Shown here one piece after another: positions 1-10,636 of a stretch of DNA of 64,000 nt; within the stretch, counting starts at the first letter, position 1; each line of letters begins with the position of its first letter. Under the pieces are notes generated by a model, which ran no database searches, had not been told where the DNA came from, and saw only the letters and a program-made list of their open reading frames with translations. Source of the DNA: Zizania palustris (taxonomy: Eukaryota > Streptophyta > Magnoliopsida > Poales > Poaceae); the NCBI GenBank assembly GCA_019279435.1, contig JAAALK010000289.1, positions 8,562,342 through 8,626,341 of the forward strand, given 5' to 3'. Made by a program: the position numbers and the translations under genes.

Positions 1-687
1 GGCGTCAAGGTCAACGAGAGGGAGTTTCGAGGGATGATCGGTTCGCTGTTGTACTTGACGGCAACTAGACCAGACATTCAGTTCACCGTGGGTCTTTGTG
101 CGCGTTTTCAGTCTTCACCACGCGCGTCTCACCGGCAGGCTGTCAAGCGCATCTTCAGGTATCTCACTTATGCGCCTGATCTTGGTCTTTTCTATTCAGC
201 TTCATCATCTCTCGATTTATCTGGCTTATCGGATGCCGATTTTGGTGGGTGCCGGTTGGATCGCAAGTTGACTTCCGGCACTTGCCAGTTTCTTGGTTCT
301 TCTCTTGTCTCTTGGTCTTCTCAAAAGCAATCTAGAGTTGCCCTTTCGACCACAGAGGCTGAGTATGTAGCTGCTGCTAGCTACTGCTCACAGTTGGTTT
401 GGATGATTTCCACTCTGCGAGATTTTGGGTTGTTCTTTCCTACCAGAGTTCCCTTGTTTTGCGACAGCACCAGTGCAATTAGTGTAGGGAAAAACCCATG
501 TCTTCATTCAAAAACCAAACACATTGATGTGCGCTTTCATTTTCTGAGTGATCAATATGAGAAAGGTGTCATTGACCTTGTTCATGTTGATACCCATCAT
601 CAGTTGGCTGATATTTTCACCAAACCCCTAGATCAGTCTACATTTTAGCGTTTACGAGGGGATTTGGGTGTTGTGTATCCTTTTTAG
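1..687 (+). pseudogene. Copia A pol C-terminus: RT connection and RNase H
   Basis: The frame is open from base 1 and matches the Copia RT-RNase H tail. It begins at the GMIGSLLYLTATRPDI block, passes through KRIFRYL, SDADFGG, STTEAEYVA and the CDSTSAISV block, and ends after HQLADIFTKPLDQ. RNase H removes the RNA strand during reverse transcription. A TAG at 646-648 interrupts the frame. Reading on gives RLRGDLGV and a second TAG at 685-687, which is where the family normally ends, so 646 is probably a CAG-to-TAG lesion. The domain is otherwise intact. The start lies outside the window. Confidence 0.88.
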
Positions 688-2000
688 GATATTTTGCGTC
701 AGTTTTTCTTTCTTCTTTACTCTTTTCTTGAGTCTTTTTGTGTGTGTTCATATCTTGCATATTCATATATCACACTTTAGAGCTGCTTCTGTTATGATTG
801 AACTGCTTTACTTATTCTAACTGGTACATGCTTTTGATTACATGTCAATGATCATGTCTTGTCTCAGTTTGCTTGATAAGTCTGATATCTGTCATATGCA
901 TGGCTTTTATGCTTTAAAATTGAAAAAATGATCACCATTGCTTCTGGTAACTAGCATGCGTAGGCTGAATGTTCTTGCTATCTGTTACATGCCCTGTAGC
1001 TAGTTCCTGACTTAGATGCAAATATGCAACTTGGACATCTGTATGCTTTAAACATGGAAATGTGCTATAAAAATGATGAAAAATCGAGAATAATGAAAGT
1101 TCCATGCCTTTTTATGCATAACTTGAAAAGATCCAGGTGGGTTTGTTTTGTCGCATTGCATTGTTCTGGACTGCGTACCATAGCACTTTGGTATGAACTA
1201 GGACAGTGCAATGTATGCCAAGACCAATGTCTTAAGCTTCTGATGGTCTAGTTCTGGCCTAGTCTTGACTTGGTCGGTCAGCATAAGGTTTGACATACAA
1301 ATAACCCCTGGCAAAAATGAAAAAGGAAAAAGAAAAGGCTTGAAAAATTGAAATGATAACAAGTTTGCTGAAGCACTTTGATTCGGACAATGCCTATCTT
1401 GTTAGATATCAGTTAGCTTTTGCATCTCATGTTTCACCTTGCTTGTTTACTGGAAAATGTGGTGATCCTTTTGTTTGCAAAAACTGAAAAAATGTGTGCT
1501 AATGACTTTCTTTAGATATCATCTGTTGCACTGATCATGCCATGAATCGTTAACAGTATGTCTTTTGCTGTGTCTGTTAGATGTTGTAATTGCAGTCAAT
1601 CATATATAAGAAGCATGCTTTATTCACTCCTCATGCACCCCAATTACATTCATTGCATATTTTGAGGGGGAGTTGCATTTCAGGGGGAGTCTGTGTCTCT
1701 GTTGAGTGCTTGATGAGTTCACTTGTCAACAAGGGGGAGAAAATTTGGGATCAGAGTTTAAGGGGGAGTTCTTACTCTGTTGATATCCTTGTTGTTCTGA
1801 GATTGCACTCGTTTTGAGTTTTTACCTTTGGTTAACTATAATGACCGCTTCTTGCTTTTGTTTGGCTTTTGGTAATTAGGTTTAAATTTTTACCTTATTT
1901 TTCTTCTTCTTTGTTTTTTCTTGTGCTTTGTTTTCGTGTTTCCACATTTGTTCGTAGGTGCTGAAGAGCTGAAGAAGTGAAGTGTTGACAATGCACTCAT
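688..2000 (+). other. Copia A untranslated region between pol and 3' LTR
   Basis: This stretch has no convincing coding frame. It is AT-rich and carries four extra polypurine-tract-like runs (GGGGGAG at about 1664-1672, 1682-1689, 1731-1738 and 1760-1768) before the real tract. Short blocks, such as the one around 1285-1310, match the equivalent region of Copia C1 in reverse complement (about 16665-16700). Long untranslated 3' regions of this kind are usual in SIRE/Opie-type elements. I see no env-like open frame. Confidence 0.75.
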
Positions 2001-2012
2001 CAAGGGGGAGAT
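2001..2012 (+). promoter_or_regulatory. Polypurine tract of Copia A
   Basis: CAAGGGGGAGAT directly precedes the LTR start TGAGGAGCC. This is the expected primer site for plus-strand DNA synthesis. Confidence 0.9.
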
Positions 2013-2312
2013 TGAGGAGCCATGCTGAATAGCGTGGGCCTCATGGCTCCAGAAGTGATGAGTCATTGTCAACGATAGTCAAAGAGGACAGAAGAAGAAA
2101 GGAGATCTGCTGGTTCATGGGCCGCGTGTGACTCAGGTACACGGGCACGAGCGACTGTCGGGCTGAGAGAGCTGCGAAGTCGGGCTGGCCCAATCCGGGT
2201 ACATGGGCCAGAAGCAGTAGAAGACCCACTGGGCAGTTGAGTCTTTTCCTTTATTTTAGCATCTGTAAAAACCCTATGGGGCTGGTGGAATATTCTAGGC
2301 CATTGGGCAGCC

Positions 2313-2320
2313 TATAAATA
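2313..2320 (+). promoter_or_regulatory. TATA box of Copia A LTR
   Basis: TATAAATA lies 300 bp into the LTR, in a CCTATAAATAGGG context. This is the expected place for the U3/R boundary promoter. Confidence 0.75.
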
Positions 2321-2739
2321 GGGCCCCAATCCCTAGGGTTGGACTACCCTTCTAGAAATCACTTTTTTAATCATTCCTTGGGTCATCCCTGTTTCTGCGT
2401 TTTTGCCTCTCTTTCCTGTTGTGCGCCGCCAGGCTGCTGGTTGTGGCATTTTGAGTTGCATTTATTTCGTTCTTACTATTGCAGTGAAGGTTCTATTCTC
2501 TAATCGTGCGCAGCAAAACTGCAGTGTTTTAATGGCTTCATTTCACTAGCACAACAAGCTTATTTATGAATTTTAGTGCTTCTGTTGCTCTTGTTCATCA
2601 CGGAAGTAGTACTAGTTCTTGCGTGCTGCAAGTAGTACCTACTTACTGTAGCAACAGTACACCAGTACTAGCTTTGCTTTTTTTGAGCAGCTTTTTATCG
2701 AAGTAGACAGAGCTAAAACACTTTTCTAGCAGTTTTTCT

Positions 2740-3312
2740 TGCGAAGGATCCCTCTCTGTTCGAAGCCCCTCCGCCCTGTGAGGTAGGCTTCGAGCTGACA
2801 TCTTCGAGGGCTTCGAAGTACGTTTTTGTGTGCACTGTCAACTTTACCTACATTGACCGTCTTTGCGAGGGTACGCTTCGTTGTTTGGATACTTCGGTTA
2901 TTCTTGCGAAGCTTACTTCGTCAGGCTTCGGAGTTTAGCTTCGAAGCTGACCTGTGGTTCGAAGGTTATACCTCGCTAGTGCTAGCTTCGAACGTAGTCG
3001 TGTAGGCTTCGAATTAAACTAGCTGCCGTGTGTCGGGCTTCGTTTTTCCTTCGAAGGTTGCTTTTCTGTGAGCCTGTTCGAACCTCTGTTCGAAGTCTAG
3101 GCCTCGAAGTACTTTGTTCGAAGCAGGCTTCGATATTCTCATACTTCGCTTCGAAGCATACTTCGCTCCCTGCCACTTCGAACTAGGTTAGACCAGACAC
3201 CTTCGGCATTTTCGCAACAGCTTTTGACTGGCTTCGACACTGACATCCGAAGTAGGCTTCGACACTGTCCTCTGAAGCAGGCTTCGACACAGTGGAACAG
3301 GCTTCGCCGAGT
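2740..3312 (+). repeat. TTCGAAG-rich block in the R-U5 part of the LTR
   Basis: Irregularly spaced GGCTTCGA, TTCGAAG and ACTTCG motifs dominate this block. There is no fixed period. The same motif family fills the C1/C2 LTRs (about 14200-15990) and is frequent in G1. Copia B's LTR lacks this block. Confidence 0.7.
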
Positions 3313-3620
3313 TCCGAATAGGAGACAAATCTGAACAGTAACTTCTCATCTCACTTTATAAATACTTAGATCATTTCTTTGAGAAGTTTGGCCTGACATG
3401 TCTAGTATACTTTGTTTATCTGCCTAGTTGCACTGCTTTGGTAGTTCTCTGTTTAACTTCAGTTGCTTCTAGGATAGATACCTTTAGACTTAGGCTATCT
3501 GTTCATTTTCTGCTGCTTAGTCTTTTGAGCTGCGTTGGGTGTTGAGAACAGGCCATATATTCGAAAGAATTTTTAAGGCGCCCATTCACCCCCCCTCTGG
3601 TCGCTACTTTCGGTCCTACA

Positions 3621-4632
3621 ACCAACTGTGAGTAGCAGCTACTTACTCAGCCTTTGTGGTAGAAAGTGCAACTCCAGACTGCTTTCGAGAAGACCAAGAG
3701 ACAAGAGAAGAACCAAGAAACTGGCAAGTACCGGAAGTCGACTTGCGATCCAACTGGCACCCACCAAAGTTAGCGTCCGAAAAGCCAGATAAATCAAGAG
3801 ACGATGATGCTGAATAATAAAGACCAAGATCAGGCGCATAGGTAAGGTACCTGAAAATGCGCTTGACAGCCTGCCGATGAGACGCACGTGGTGAGGACTG
3901 AAAGCGCGCGCATAGTCCTACGGCAAACTGAATTTCTGGCTTCATCGCCGTCAAGTACAACAACGAACCGATCATCCCTCGATACTCTCTCTCGTTGACC
4001 TTGACGCCGCTCTCGTCCTTGTCCAGGCCCCCAGATGTACCCATTGGGGTCATTTGAGGCTACAGCTCTCCACTAAAGTCAAACTTCTTCAGCATGTCTC
4101 GCGTGTACTTACTCGGGTGGATGAAGATGCCATCCTTGGTCTGCTTGATCTGGAGCCCTAGGAAATACTTGAGCTCACCCATGAGGCTCATCTCAAACTC
4201 TCTGTGCATCTGCTCAGAAAACTTGGACACAAGCGCATCAGTAGAGCCACCAAAAATAATATCATCCATGTAAATTTTAGCAATCAAGAAGTCCGAGGCA
4301 TCTCTGAGCAAGAAAAGAGTTTTGTCCACATAACCCATCACAAAGCCCTTCTCCAACAAAAACTACTTCAACCGGTCATACCAAGCCCTAGGGGCTTGCT
4401 TCAGACTATATAAAGCATTCTGCAGATTAAAAACATGTCGAGGAAACTTAGGGTTCTCAAAACCGGGGGGCTGCCTAACATAGACTTCCTCCTTTATGTA
4501 ACCATTCAGAAAAGCACTCTTGACATCCATTTGAAAAAGCTTAAACCCCATCGAAAGAGCAAAAGCTAAAAGAATGCGAATGGACTCAAGATGGGAAATA
4601 GGGGCGAAAGTCTCCTCAAAGTCAATACCCTC
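3621..4632 (-). pseudogene. Copia B pol C-terminal part: RT and truncated RNase H
   Basis: Reading on the minus strand from 4632, the RT palm follows the GIDFEETFAPI motif, with DVKSAFLNG, LKQAPRAWYDRL and the catalytic YMDDIIFGG block (around 4250-4275). It then enters RNase H (GMIGSLLYLTA, SDANFGG, ALSTTKAE). In-frame stops lie near 4360 and 4057. A 10-bp deletion relative to Copia A near 3640 shifts the frame just before the truncation at 3621. This segment is the continuation of the pol remnant at 38680-40800. Confidence 0.85.
4628..4632. repeat. Target site duplication CCCTC, left of G1
   Basis: CCCTC here matches CCCTC at 38680-38684 exactly, flanking G1 and lying in Copia B RT sequence. 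Confidence 0.92.
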
Positions 4633-5125
4633 TATTGGGGGAAAATACTTCACCCTCAGGACTTTAGAGATTGACAGTCAAAGATAACTTATCAGCTTCG
4701 AAGCTCATGCTTATGCCCGAAGGTGGTGAAGTTTCTAAGCCAAAAGGTGCTTTGGCTTACAATTCGAAGGTACCCTCCGCAGGCTATGAAGCTTCGGTGG
4801 AAAACAACAAGACTGATAAGATGTTTGCCTTATCTTCCTACTCCGGGTAGTTTTTACCATTTTAACCCTATTCGGGGTACCGAATAGTTTCCACTATGTC
4901 AGTTGTAATTGAGGGGTAAATATGTCTTTTCTTTAGAATTTTTGCCTACAAATACCCTCCTTCTTACCCTGTAATAGGCATCGAATACTCAGCTATTCAA
5001 TACACAATTTCGGACTACTTAAGCTATTATCCAATTTGGAGGCTTGAGATAGTTCTTAACACAAATCCACTGTTTGTGAGTTCTTAATCTTAGAGAACCT
5101 GTTAGCATAATCTATTGAACCAACA
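4633..5125 (+). repeat. 5' LTR of G1
   Basis: The LTR is 493 bp and pairs with 38185-38679. The expected TGTTA start has decayed to TATTG, and the end is CCAACA. The TATA box is TACAAATA (4947-4954), a one-base loss compared with TATAAATA in the 3' LTR, so this promoter is probably weakened. Confidence 0.9.
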
Positions 5126-5127
5126 GT

Positions 5128-5147
5128 TGGTGCCGTCCGTGGGGATC
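5128..5147 (+). promoter_or_regulatory. Primer binding site of G1
   Basis: TGGTGCCGTCCGTGGGGATC lies two bases after the LTR. The G2 site is the same except for TGGCGCC at its start, so G1 carries a C-to-T change. I did not assign the primer tRNA. Confidence 0.8.
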
Positions 5148-5331
5148 CTAGTTCTAAAAGCTAGTTCTCTACTACTGACTGTACTTCGAAGGGCACTTGC
5201 AGAGGGAGCTGCAGAGTATCAAGATTCCGCGCACCCTTCTGTAAGGGGCTTCTTAGTGCAGTTCGAAGGCCTTTCCTCGCCTTCCCAAACCAATCAAAGT
5301 CCTCGGTCTCCGGATCTCATCTTCATTAGCT

Positions 5332-6600
5332 ATGCCTCCCAAGCGGAGCCTAGCCTCGGATCCTCCCCAAAGGTCCCCTCGGACTAACGGAGCAGGACCT
5401 TCAGCTATCCCGACAACCCCCGAAGGCGTTGCCGGACGTCGAGCACCCAGAGGCCCTCGGAATGCTCCTATGGTGCTCCAAATCGACTACGCCAGTTCCC
5501 GAGACCCAAAGCTCCCCTATGAAGGAGACGAAGACCTTCCTGAGGACGAGGCCTACTCAAGTAGCACGACTTCAGGAGGAAGTGGCTAGGTGGAGGCAAG
5601 ATGCCGCTGATCGACTTCGCTCTCAAGCTTCCACCCAGGCTCCAAAAGGGCCCCAAGATGGTGGTGCTGGCAACCTTCCTAAAGCTGTCCAAGTCCCAGA
5701 GGATGCTGAGAACGCATCCTTCGATGACGAGTCTCCGCTGCATTCAGACTTGCAAAAGGTGCCCTTCGATCCCAGGTTCAAAGCCTCGAAGTTGCACAAG
5801 TATTCTGGTGGGTCTGACCTCGGAGAATTCGCTCGCTCATATGCCCTGGCGATAGAAGCCAACGGAGGGGTGCGTAACACTATGGTGAAGTGTTTTCCCC
5901 TCGCTCTCGAAGGTGTGGCTCTTTGATGGTTCTAGTCGCTGAGCCTAGGATCGATCAAATCCTAGGAGCAATTGAAGAGGAAGTTTGTAAGCAACTTTCA
6001 AGGTATGTTCGTGGCCCCAATGTCGACGAGGAGTTTATTTTAGGTGAAGCAGTGAGCAGGGGAGACGCTTCTGGAATACTTCACGCGCTTTGCCCACACC
6101 AAGTTGCAGATCAAGGGCTTGTCTACCTCTTCGGTAGTCGACGCCACTCGCGAAGGGGTGTTGAACCCAGATCTCCTCAGCAAGCTTCATCGGAAACCAG
6201 TGTCATTCGTGGCACAGCTGATGGAATACTTCGAACAGTATGCCAAGGGGAAGGAAGGCTGCCTCCGAAGAGCTGCAACACCTACACTGGCCCTTCAAGA
6301 AGTGAAGACGAAGCCCAAAGCCTCAACCTCTCCGCAAACCCCTCATGACAATCGCTTCAACGATCACAAGTGGGGAAAGAAGCACTTTCACTCAGAGGTG
6401 TTGAACATTGCACCCTCCGCCCTGAAGGCACCTGCCAACTTTCAGCAGGTGCAAGGCTTCAAGGGTAGAGCTCCAAAGCACCAAGAAAGAACACCTGCAG
6501 GCGCCAGAGCTTTTTCTGCTACGTGCATGGTGAGAATAGAAGCCATGACACGAAGGATTGTAAGGCGGTATTAACCCTTCGAGGTGAATACCTAGGATGA
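5332..6600 (+). pseudogene. G1 gag with zinc knuckle
   Basis: The start ATG at 5332 opens a proline-rich N-terminus (MPPKRSLAS). The frame shifts near 5550 into RLQEEVARWRQ and the capsid-like region (KLHKYSGGSDLGEFARSYA, KCFPLALEG). Several stops follow from 5924, at codons that are Trp, His or Gln in G2. The capsid ends near 6340. A further shift just before 6517 leads into an intact zinc knuckle at 6517-6561 of the form C-x3-H-x5-H-x4-C. Gag coats and packages element RNA. This copy cannot make a full protein. Confidence 0.85.
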
Positions 6601-7489
6601 AGTACAGGGCGAGGTACTTCGGATAGAGCCCCTACAACAGCACGGTCAGAGCCCGTGCAAATCGTGGCCCGAGCTGGCATCCCCGAAGCACCCATGCAGC
6701 TACCGGTGGCCAACACTATGCCACCACCGAAGCAGGAAGACCCCAAAGACCACGACAACATGTCCAAAAGGCAGCGGCGAGAGTATGTCCGCGAAGTAGG
6801 ACACATAGGGACCTCGAATTCCGCGGAGGGAATGCCCGAATGGTCTCATGTACCTATTTCCTTTACTGCCAATGATGTTGCGGGGGTGAAGTTCCCCCAT
6901 GCTGACCGCTTGGTCATTTTAGCAGATATAGCTGGGGTGGAACTTCGAAGGATCCTGGTGGATGGCGGGAGCTCCGCAGACATACTTTTTGTCTAGGCCT
7001 TCGATCAGATGTGCATTCCTCAGAGGCATTTACTTCCAGCGGCCCACCCACTTTAAGATTTTGCAGGTCTGCCTCTCGGTGCCCTCGGTCAGATAGGCCT
7101 CGAGGTTGCCTTTGGAGAGGGGCCCTTAGCCAGGGTGGAAGAGGTAATCTTCGATGTCGTCGACGACCCATATGCCTACAACGCGATTTTCGGACGGGGG
7201 ATGTTGAACCAATTCGGGGCTATAGCACATCACAACTACCTATCTCTCAAGATGCCCACGCAAGGTGGAGTTCTCACTATTTCAGGAGACCAAGATGTAG
7301 CCCGAAGAACGGAGTATGGCCACGGCCAGCCATTGGACCCTCGGTAAGTACACAGTGTGACGGAGCACACGGAGGAGGTTCCGGAGTCTTCTAACTCCTC
7401 GAAGGGCCTTTCCCTCAAGCCAAGCCCGTAAGGTGATGTTGTCACGAAAATAATTCCGAAGGATGGCAAAGAATACCCAATATAGTTCA
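6601..7489 (+). pseudogene. G1 aspartic protease region
   Basis: It stays in the zinc-knuckle frame. KRQRREYVREVGHIGTS and FTANDVAGVKFPHADRLV lead to the catalytic loop ILVDGGSSADILF (about 6952-6990), with D-G-G-S intact. A TAG at 6994 replaces the Gln codon expected in QAFDQM, and another stop lies near 7054. The C-terminal flap and substrate region (DDPYAYNAIFGRGMLNQFGAI) is readable to about 7340. The protease would cut the gag-pol polyprotein. Confidence 0.82.
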
Positions 7490-8330
7490 GCAAGGGGCTA
7501 TCTCCGGAGATAGCTGCTTCGTTGGAAGAAGTAGTCAAGCAAAATTTGGACATCTTTCCTTGGACTGATGAAGACATTACCGGGGTTGACTGGAGTATCA
7601 TCGAGCATAGCCTGCTTGTCAACCCGAAGGCTAGGCCAGTACGCCAGGGGCTCCGTAAGCTGTCTGCAGAGAGGGCAGACCTCGCCAAGATAGAAGTGGA
7701 AAAATTGCTAAGGGCTGGCATCATCAGGGAAGTAGCCCACACGGAGTGGTTGGCTAACCCTTTTTTTATCAGGAAAAAGTGCTCTGGAAAATGGCGCATG
7801 TGCATTGATTTTACATCTTTAAATAAAGCATGCCCGCGAGACCCCTACCCTATGCCCCGAATAGACCAGCTTGTGGATTCTACGGCTGGCTCCAAATTAC
7901 TGAGTTTTTTGGATGCTTACTCCGGTTATCATCAAGTCTGGCTAAAGCGCGAGAACGAAGCCAAGACAAGTTTCATAACCCCATCCGGAGTATTTTGTTA
8001 TGTAAGAATGCCTTTTGGCTTGCGTAATGTCGGGGCCACATTCTCGCGTTTGATAGCTAAGGCTCTAGGTCACCAAATAGGGCGAAATGTCAAAGCCTAT
8101 ATGGATGATATTGTAATAAAGAGTGTTGCAAAGCACCATCATTGCCTAGACTTAGCAGAAACATTTGAGAGCCTCTGAGCATGTGGAGTTCGCCTCAACC
8201 CTGAAAAATCTATATTTGGGGCGCAAGTAGGAAAACTTCTAGGGTACTTAGTTTCGAGTAGGGGAATCGAAGCTAGCCCGATGCAGATAAGTGCATTGCA
8301 AAGAATGGCTCCACCAAAAAATTTGAAGCA
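7490..8330 (+). pseudogene. G1 reverse transcriptase
   Basis: A 218-codon open stretch (7522-8178) covers fingers and palm: KWRMCIDFTSLNKACPRD, SFLDAYSGYHQVWLK, MPFGLRNVGATFSRLI and the catalytic YMDD at 8098-8109. A TGA at 8176 sits where G2 has Arg (consistent with CGA to TGA). The thumb continues in frame (RLNPEKSIFGAQVGKLLGYL) to a TAG near 8335. The YSGYHQ and LGHQIGRNV motifs fit the Tat clade. All catalytic aspartates are present. Confidence 0.88.
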
Positions 8331-8960
8331 AGTCTAGAAGCTAACAGTACGACTCACAGCTCTCAGCAGATTCATGGCCAGATCAGCCGAACGAAGCCTT
8401 CCAATTTTCAATGCTCTAAAGGGGTCCAAAAGTTTCAACTAGACGCCGGAGTGCTAGAAGAGCTTCGATGATATCAAAGAGTACCTTGGAAGCCTGTCGA
8501 CACTTACTGTGCCCCTCCCGGAAGAAATTCTCCTTCTTTATCTTGCAGCAACGGGCTCTGCAGTAAGTGCAGTATTGGTCAGAGAAGTTGAGCTTAAGGG
8601 AAAGCTGGTGCAAAACCCAGTTTATTTCATCTCAGAAGCTTTGTCCGGAGCAAAGACAAGATACTCTGAGCTCGAGAAATTTGCTTATGCTTTAGTAATG
8701 GCCTCGCGGAAGCTAAGGCATTACTTTCTAGCACATAACCTAATCGTTCCTACCTCGTATCCCCTTGGTGATATGCTTCGGAGCAAAGATTCTACGGGTA
8801 GGATCGGAAAATGGGCTGTCGAGCTAGCCCCCTTTGGAATTTCCTTCATGGCGAGAACATCTATCAAATCCCAGATCATAGCTAACTTCGTAGCAGAGTG
8901 GACTCCATCTGCAGTTTGGGCTCCGGAAGAACCCTCCGAAGGTCTATGGATAATTTTTTT
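8331..8960 (+). pseudogene. G1 Gypsy-type RNase H, apparently degenerate
   Basis: It stays in the same frame after further stops (TAG near 8335, 8440 and 8455; two stand for Trp and one for Gln). LYLAATGSAVSAVLVREV lies at the first catalytic position, where ordinary Gypsy RNase H has a DASD-type motif, and the final VPTSYPL lacks the usual TD. SEALSGAKTRYSELEKFAYALV is well kept. In Tat elements this domain is known to have lost catalytic residues after a second RNase H was gained, and this sequence fits that. The frame shifts by +1 at about 8950-8962. Confidence 0.75.
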
Positions 8961-9490
8961 CTGACGGAGCTTATCAGGCATCTAGTGCCGGAGCTAGAGC
9001 TGTAATAATATCATCGTCAGGGCAAAAGGCCATGTATTCTACGAGGCTCAACTTTAAGACCACCAATAATATCACAGAGTACGAAGGAATCCTGCTAAGC
9101 CTCCGAAAGGCAAAGACACTTGGAGCAGCAAGGATAATAATTAAAACAGATTCCCAAGTCATCGCAGGGCATGTTGACAAAAGCATTCAAGCAAGGAACC
9201 CACATCTGGCAAAGTATCTGGAAGAAATCCGCAAGACAGAAGCAATATTCAAAGGATTTTCTATTCGAAGTATCCCTCGAGCAGATAATCAACTTGCAGA
9301 CATTCTAGCGAAGGCTGGAGCCGGAGCATTGGACCTCCTGGAGGGTGCTTTCTATGAAGAACTAGTCAAGCCTACAGTAAATCAATTACCCTCCGCGGAT
9401 GTCCTTTGCATCCCAGCTATAGATTGGCGTGCTCTGATAATGGATGTCTTACAAAGCAGCGCAGTTTCATCAGAAGGTCTGGATTTCTGA
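8961..9490 (+). pseudogene. G1 archaeal-type RNase H (second RNase H)
   Basis: In the shifted frame, FFDGAYQASSAGA gives the first catalytic aspartate (8963-8965). TNNITEYEGILLSLRKAKTLG carries the glutamate, IIKTDSQVIAGHVDKS the next aspartate, and PRADNQLADILAKAG the last. This TDS-LV and N-x2-AD-LA pattern is the plant/archaeal RNase H type that marks Tat elements. The domain is nearly intact here. The copy in G3 has a one-base insertion near 50691 that breaks it. Confidence 0.85.
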
Positions 9491-10636
9491 ATGTTGCAAG
9501 CAAGGGCTCGAAATTATAAGTTTGTCAATGGAATGTTATAGAAAGCCGGAGTTTGTTCTCCCCTACTCTGATGCATCTCACAACCCAAAGGACAAGATAT
9601 ACTTTGGGACATTCACGAAGGTTTATGTGGAAGCCACCTAGCCCGCCGTGCTCTAGCAGGAAAGACACTTCGGCAGGGGCTCTACTAGCCAACAATTGTA
9701 AGAGATGTGTAGGAATTGGTTCGAACCTGTCAAGGATGCCAATGGATGGGAAGACGGAGCCACCGTCCACCAGTACCACTTCAAGTTATTGCCCCAGTGT
9801 GGCCAATGGCACGATGGGGAATGGATCTCACCGGCTCTTTTCCAATGGCAAAAGGCAGCTTGAAGTTTGCAGTGGTAGCAATTGAGTATTTTTCTAAGTG
9901 GGTCAAAGCAGAACCCCTAACTGCTATCACTTCAAGAAATGTGCAAAAATTCTTCTGGCAAAATATCATATGCAGGTTCGGAGTGCCAAGGGAACTAACT
10001 GTGGATAATGGAACCCAGTTCGAAGCCGAAACTTTTAAAGAATTTTGTGAAGAACTGGGCATCAAGTTATGCTTCACAGCAGTTCGCCATCAACAATCCA
10101 ATGGAGCCATCGAGCGAGCCAACGGGAATATTCTCTCTAGTCTGAATCGAAGGATTGTTGGGTTGGCCAAGGGGCTATGGACCGAAGAACTCCCTAAGAT
10201 TCTATGGTACATTCGGACCACTCAAGCCAGGTCCACAGGCTTCACCCCATTGAGGCTGCTATTCGGAGATGAGGCCATGACTCCCAAGGAGCTCAAGGGT
10301 GGATCCCTTCGCGTAGTAGAACCTGGAGATGAAGACGAGAGAAGCACTTCGCTAGACTTGTCAGAAGAAACAAGACTTCGAGCTGTCACCAATCTAACGA
10401 AGTACCAAGACCAAACAAAAACATGGTATGACCCGAAGATAAAGCTGAGCGAGCTTAAGCCAGGTCATTTAGTTTTGCGAAGTGTAATAGCTCTGTGGAA
10501 GCTAGGAAATAAATGGGAAGGACCATATATTATCCTACGCTCAGGGCGCCCAAGCTCGTTTAAATTAGCTAATTTAGAAGGGGAAGAGTTGAAGCATGCA
10601 TGGCATGCGGAGCACCTTAAGCGTTATTACGCTTAG
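9491..10636 (+). pseudogene. G1 integrase
   Basis: The frame is shared with the second RNase H. The N-terminal HHCC zinc region (DIHEGLCGSH ... CQGCQW) is interrupted by several stops, one replacing the Trp of YWPT. From 9716 a 306-codon frame is open. The DD35E core has D at 9824-9826 (GMDLTG), D at residue 97 (TVDNGTQF) and E at residue 133 (GAIERANG), with exactly 35 residues between the last two. A C-terminal GPYIILR-type domain ends at TAG 10634-10636 (HLKRYYA). Integrase inserts the cDNA into the host genome. Confidence 0.88.

Larger units (their letters stand above)
1..3620 (+). mobile_element. Copia A, SIRE/Maximus-like LTR retrotransposon, 3' part only
   Basis: The window opens inside the RNase H region of a Ty1/Copia element on the plus strand. 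It continues through a 1.3 kb non-coding stretch, a polypurine tract and a complete 3' LTR ending in CCTACA. The 5' LTR, gag and most of pol lie upstream of the window. It belongs to the same family as Copia B, because the LTR ends and RNase H match closely. Its LTR abuts the broken RNase H of B at 3620/3621, so A most likely inserted into B. The target duplication would be ACCAA (3621-3625), but its partner is out of view. Confidence 0.9.
2013..3620 (+). repeat. 3' LTR of Copia A
   Basis: The LTR is 1608 bp, starting TGAGGAGCC after the polypurine tract and ending GGTCCTACA. The first 330 bp and the last 150 bp match the LTR of Copia B (43387-45040, reverse complement). The middle, about 2700-3330, does not match and is filled with TTCGAAG motifs instead. 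The boundaries are fixed by the polypurine tract on one side and by the jump into antisense B coding sequence on the other. Confidence 0.9.

Noticed and set aside
1024..1817. Two 75-codon frames in the Copia A 3' region, considered as an env-like gene
   Set aside because: They are short and AT-rich, without signal or membrane pattern, and not conserved in the equivalent region of C1.
3621..4632. An independent solo Copia fragment
   Set aside because: Its RT frame continues at 38680 after removing G1 and one CCCTC, so it belongs to Copia B.
5115..5387. Small plus-strand frame across the G1 LTR/primer-site junction
   Set aside because: It overlaps the primer binding site and leader and has no similarity to anything else here. 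The gag ATG at 5332 is better supported.
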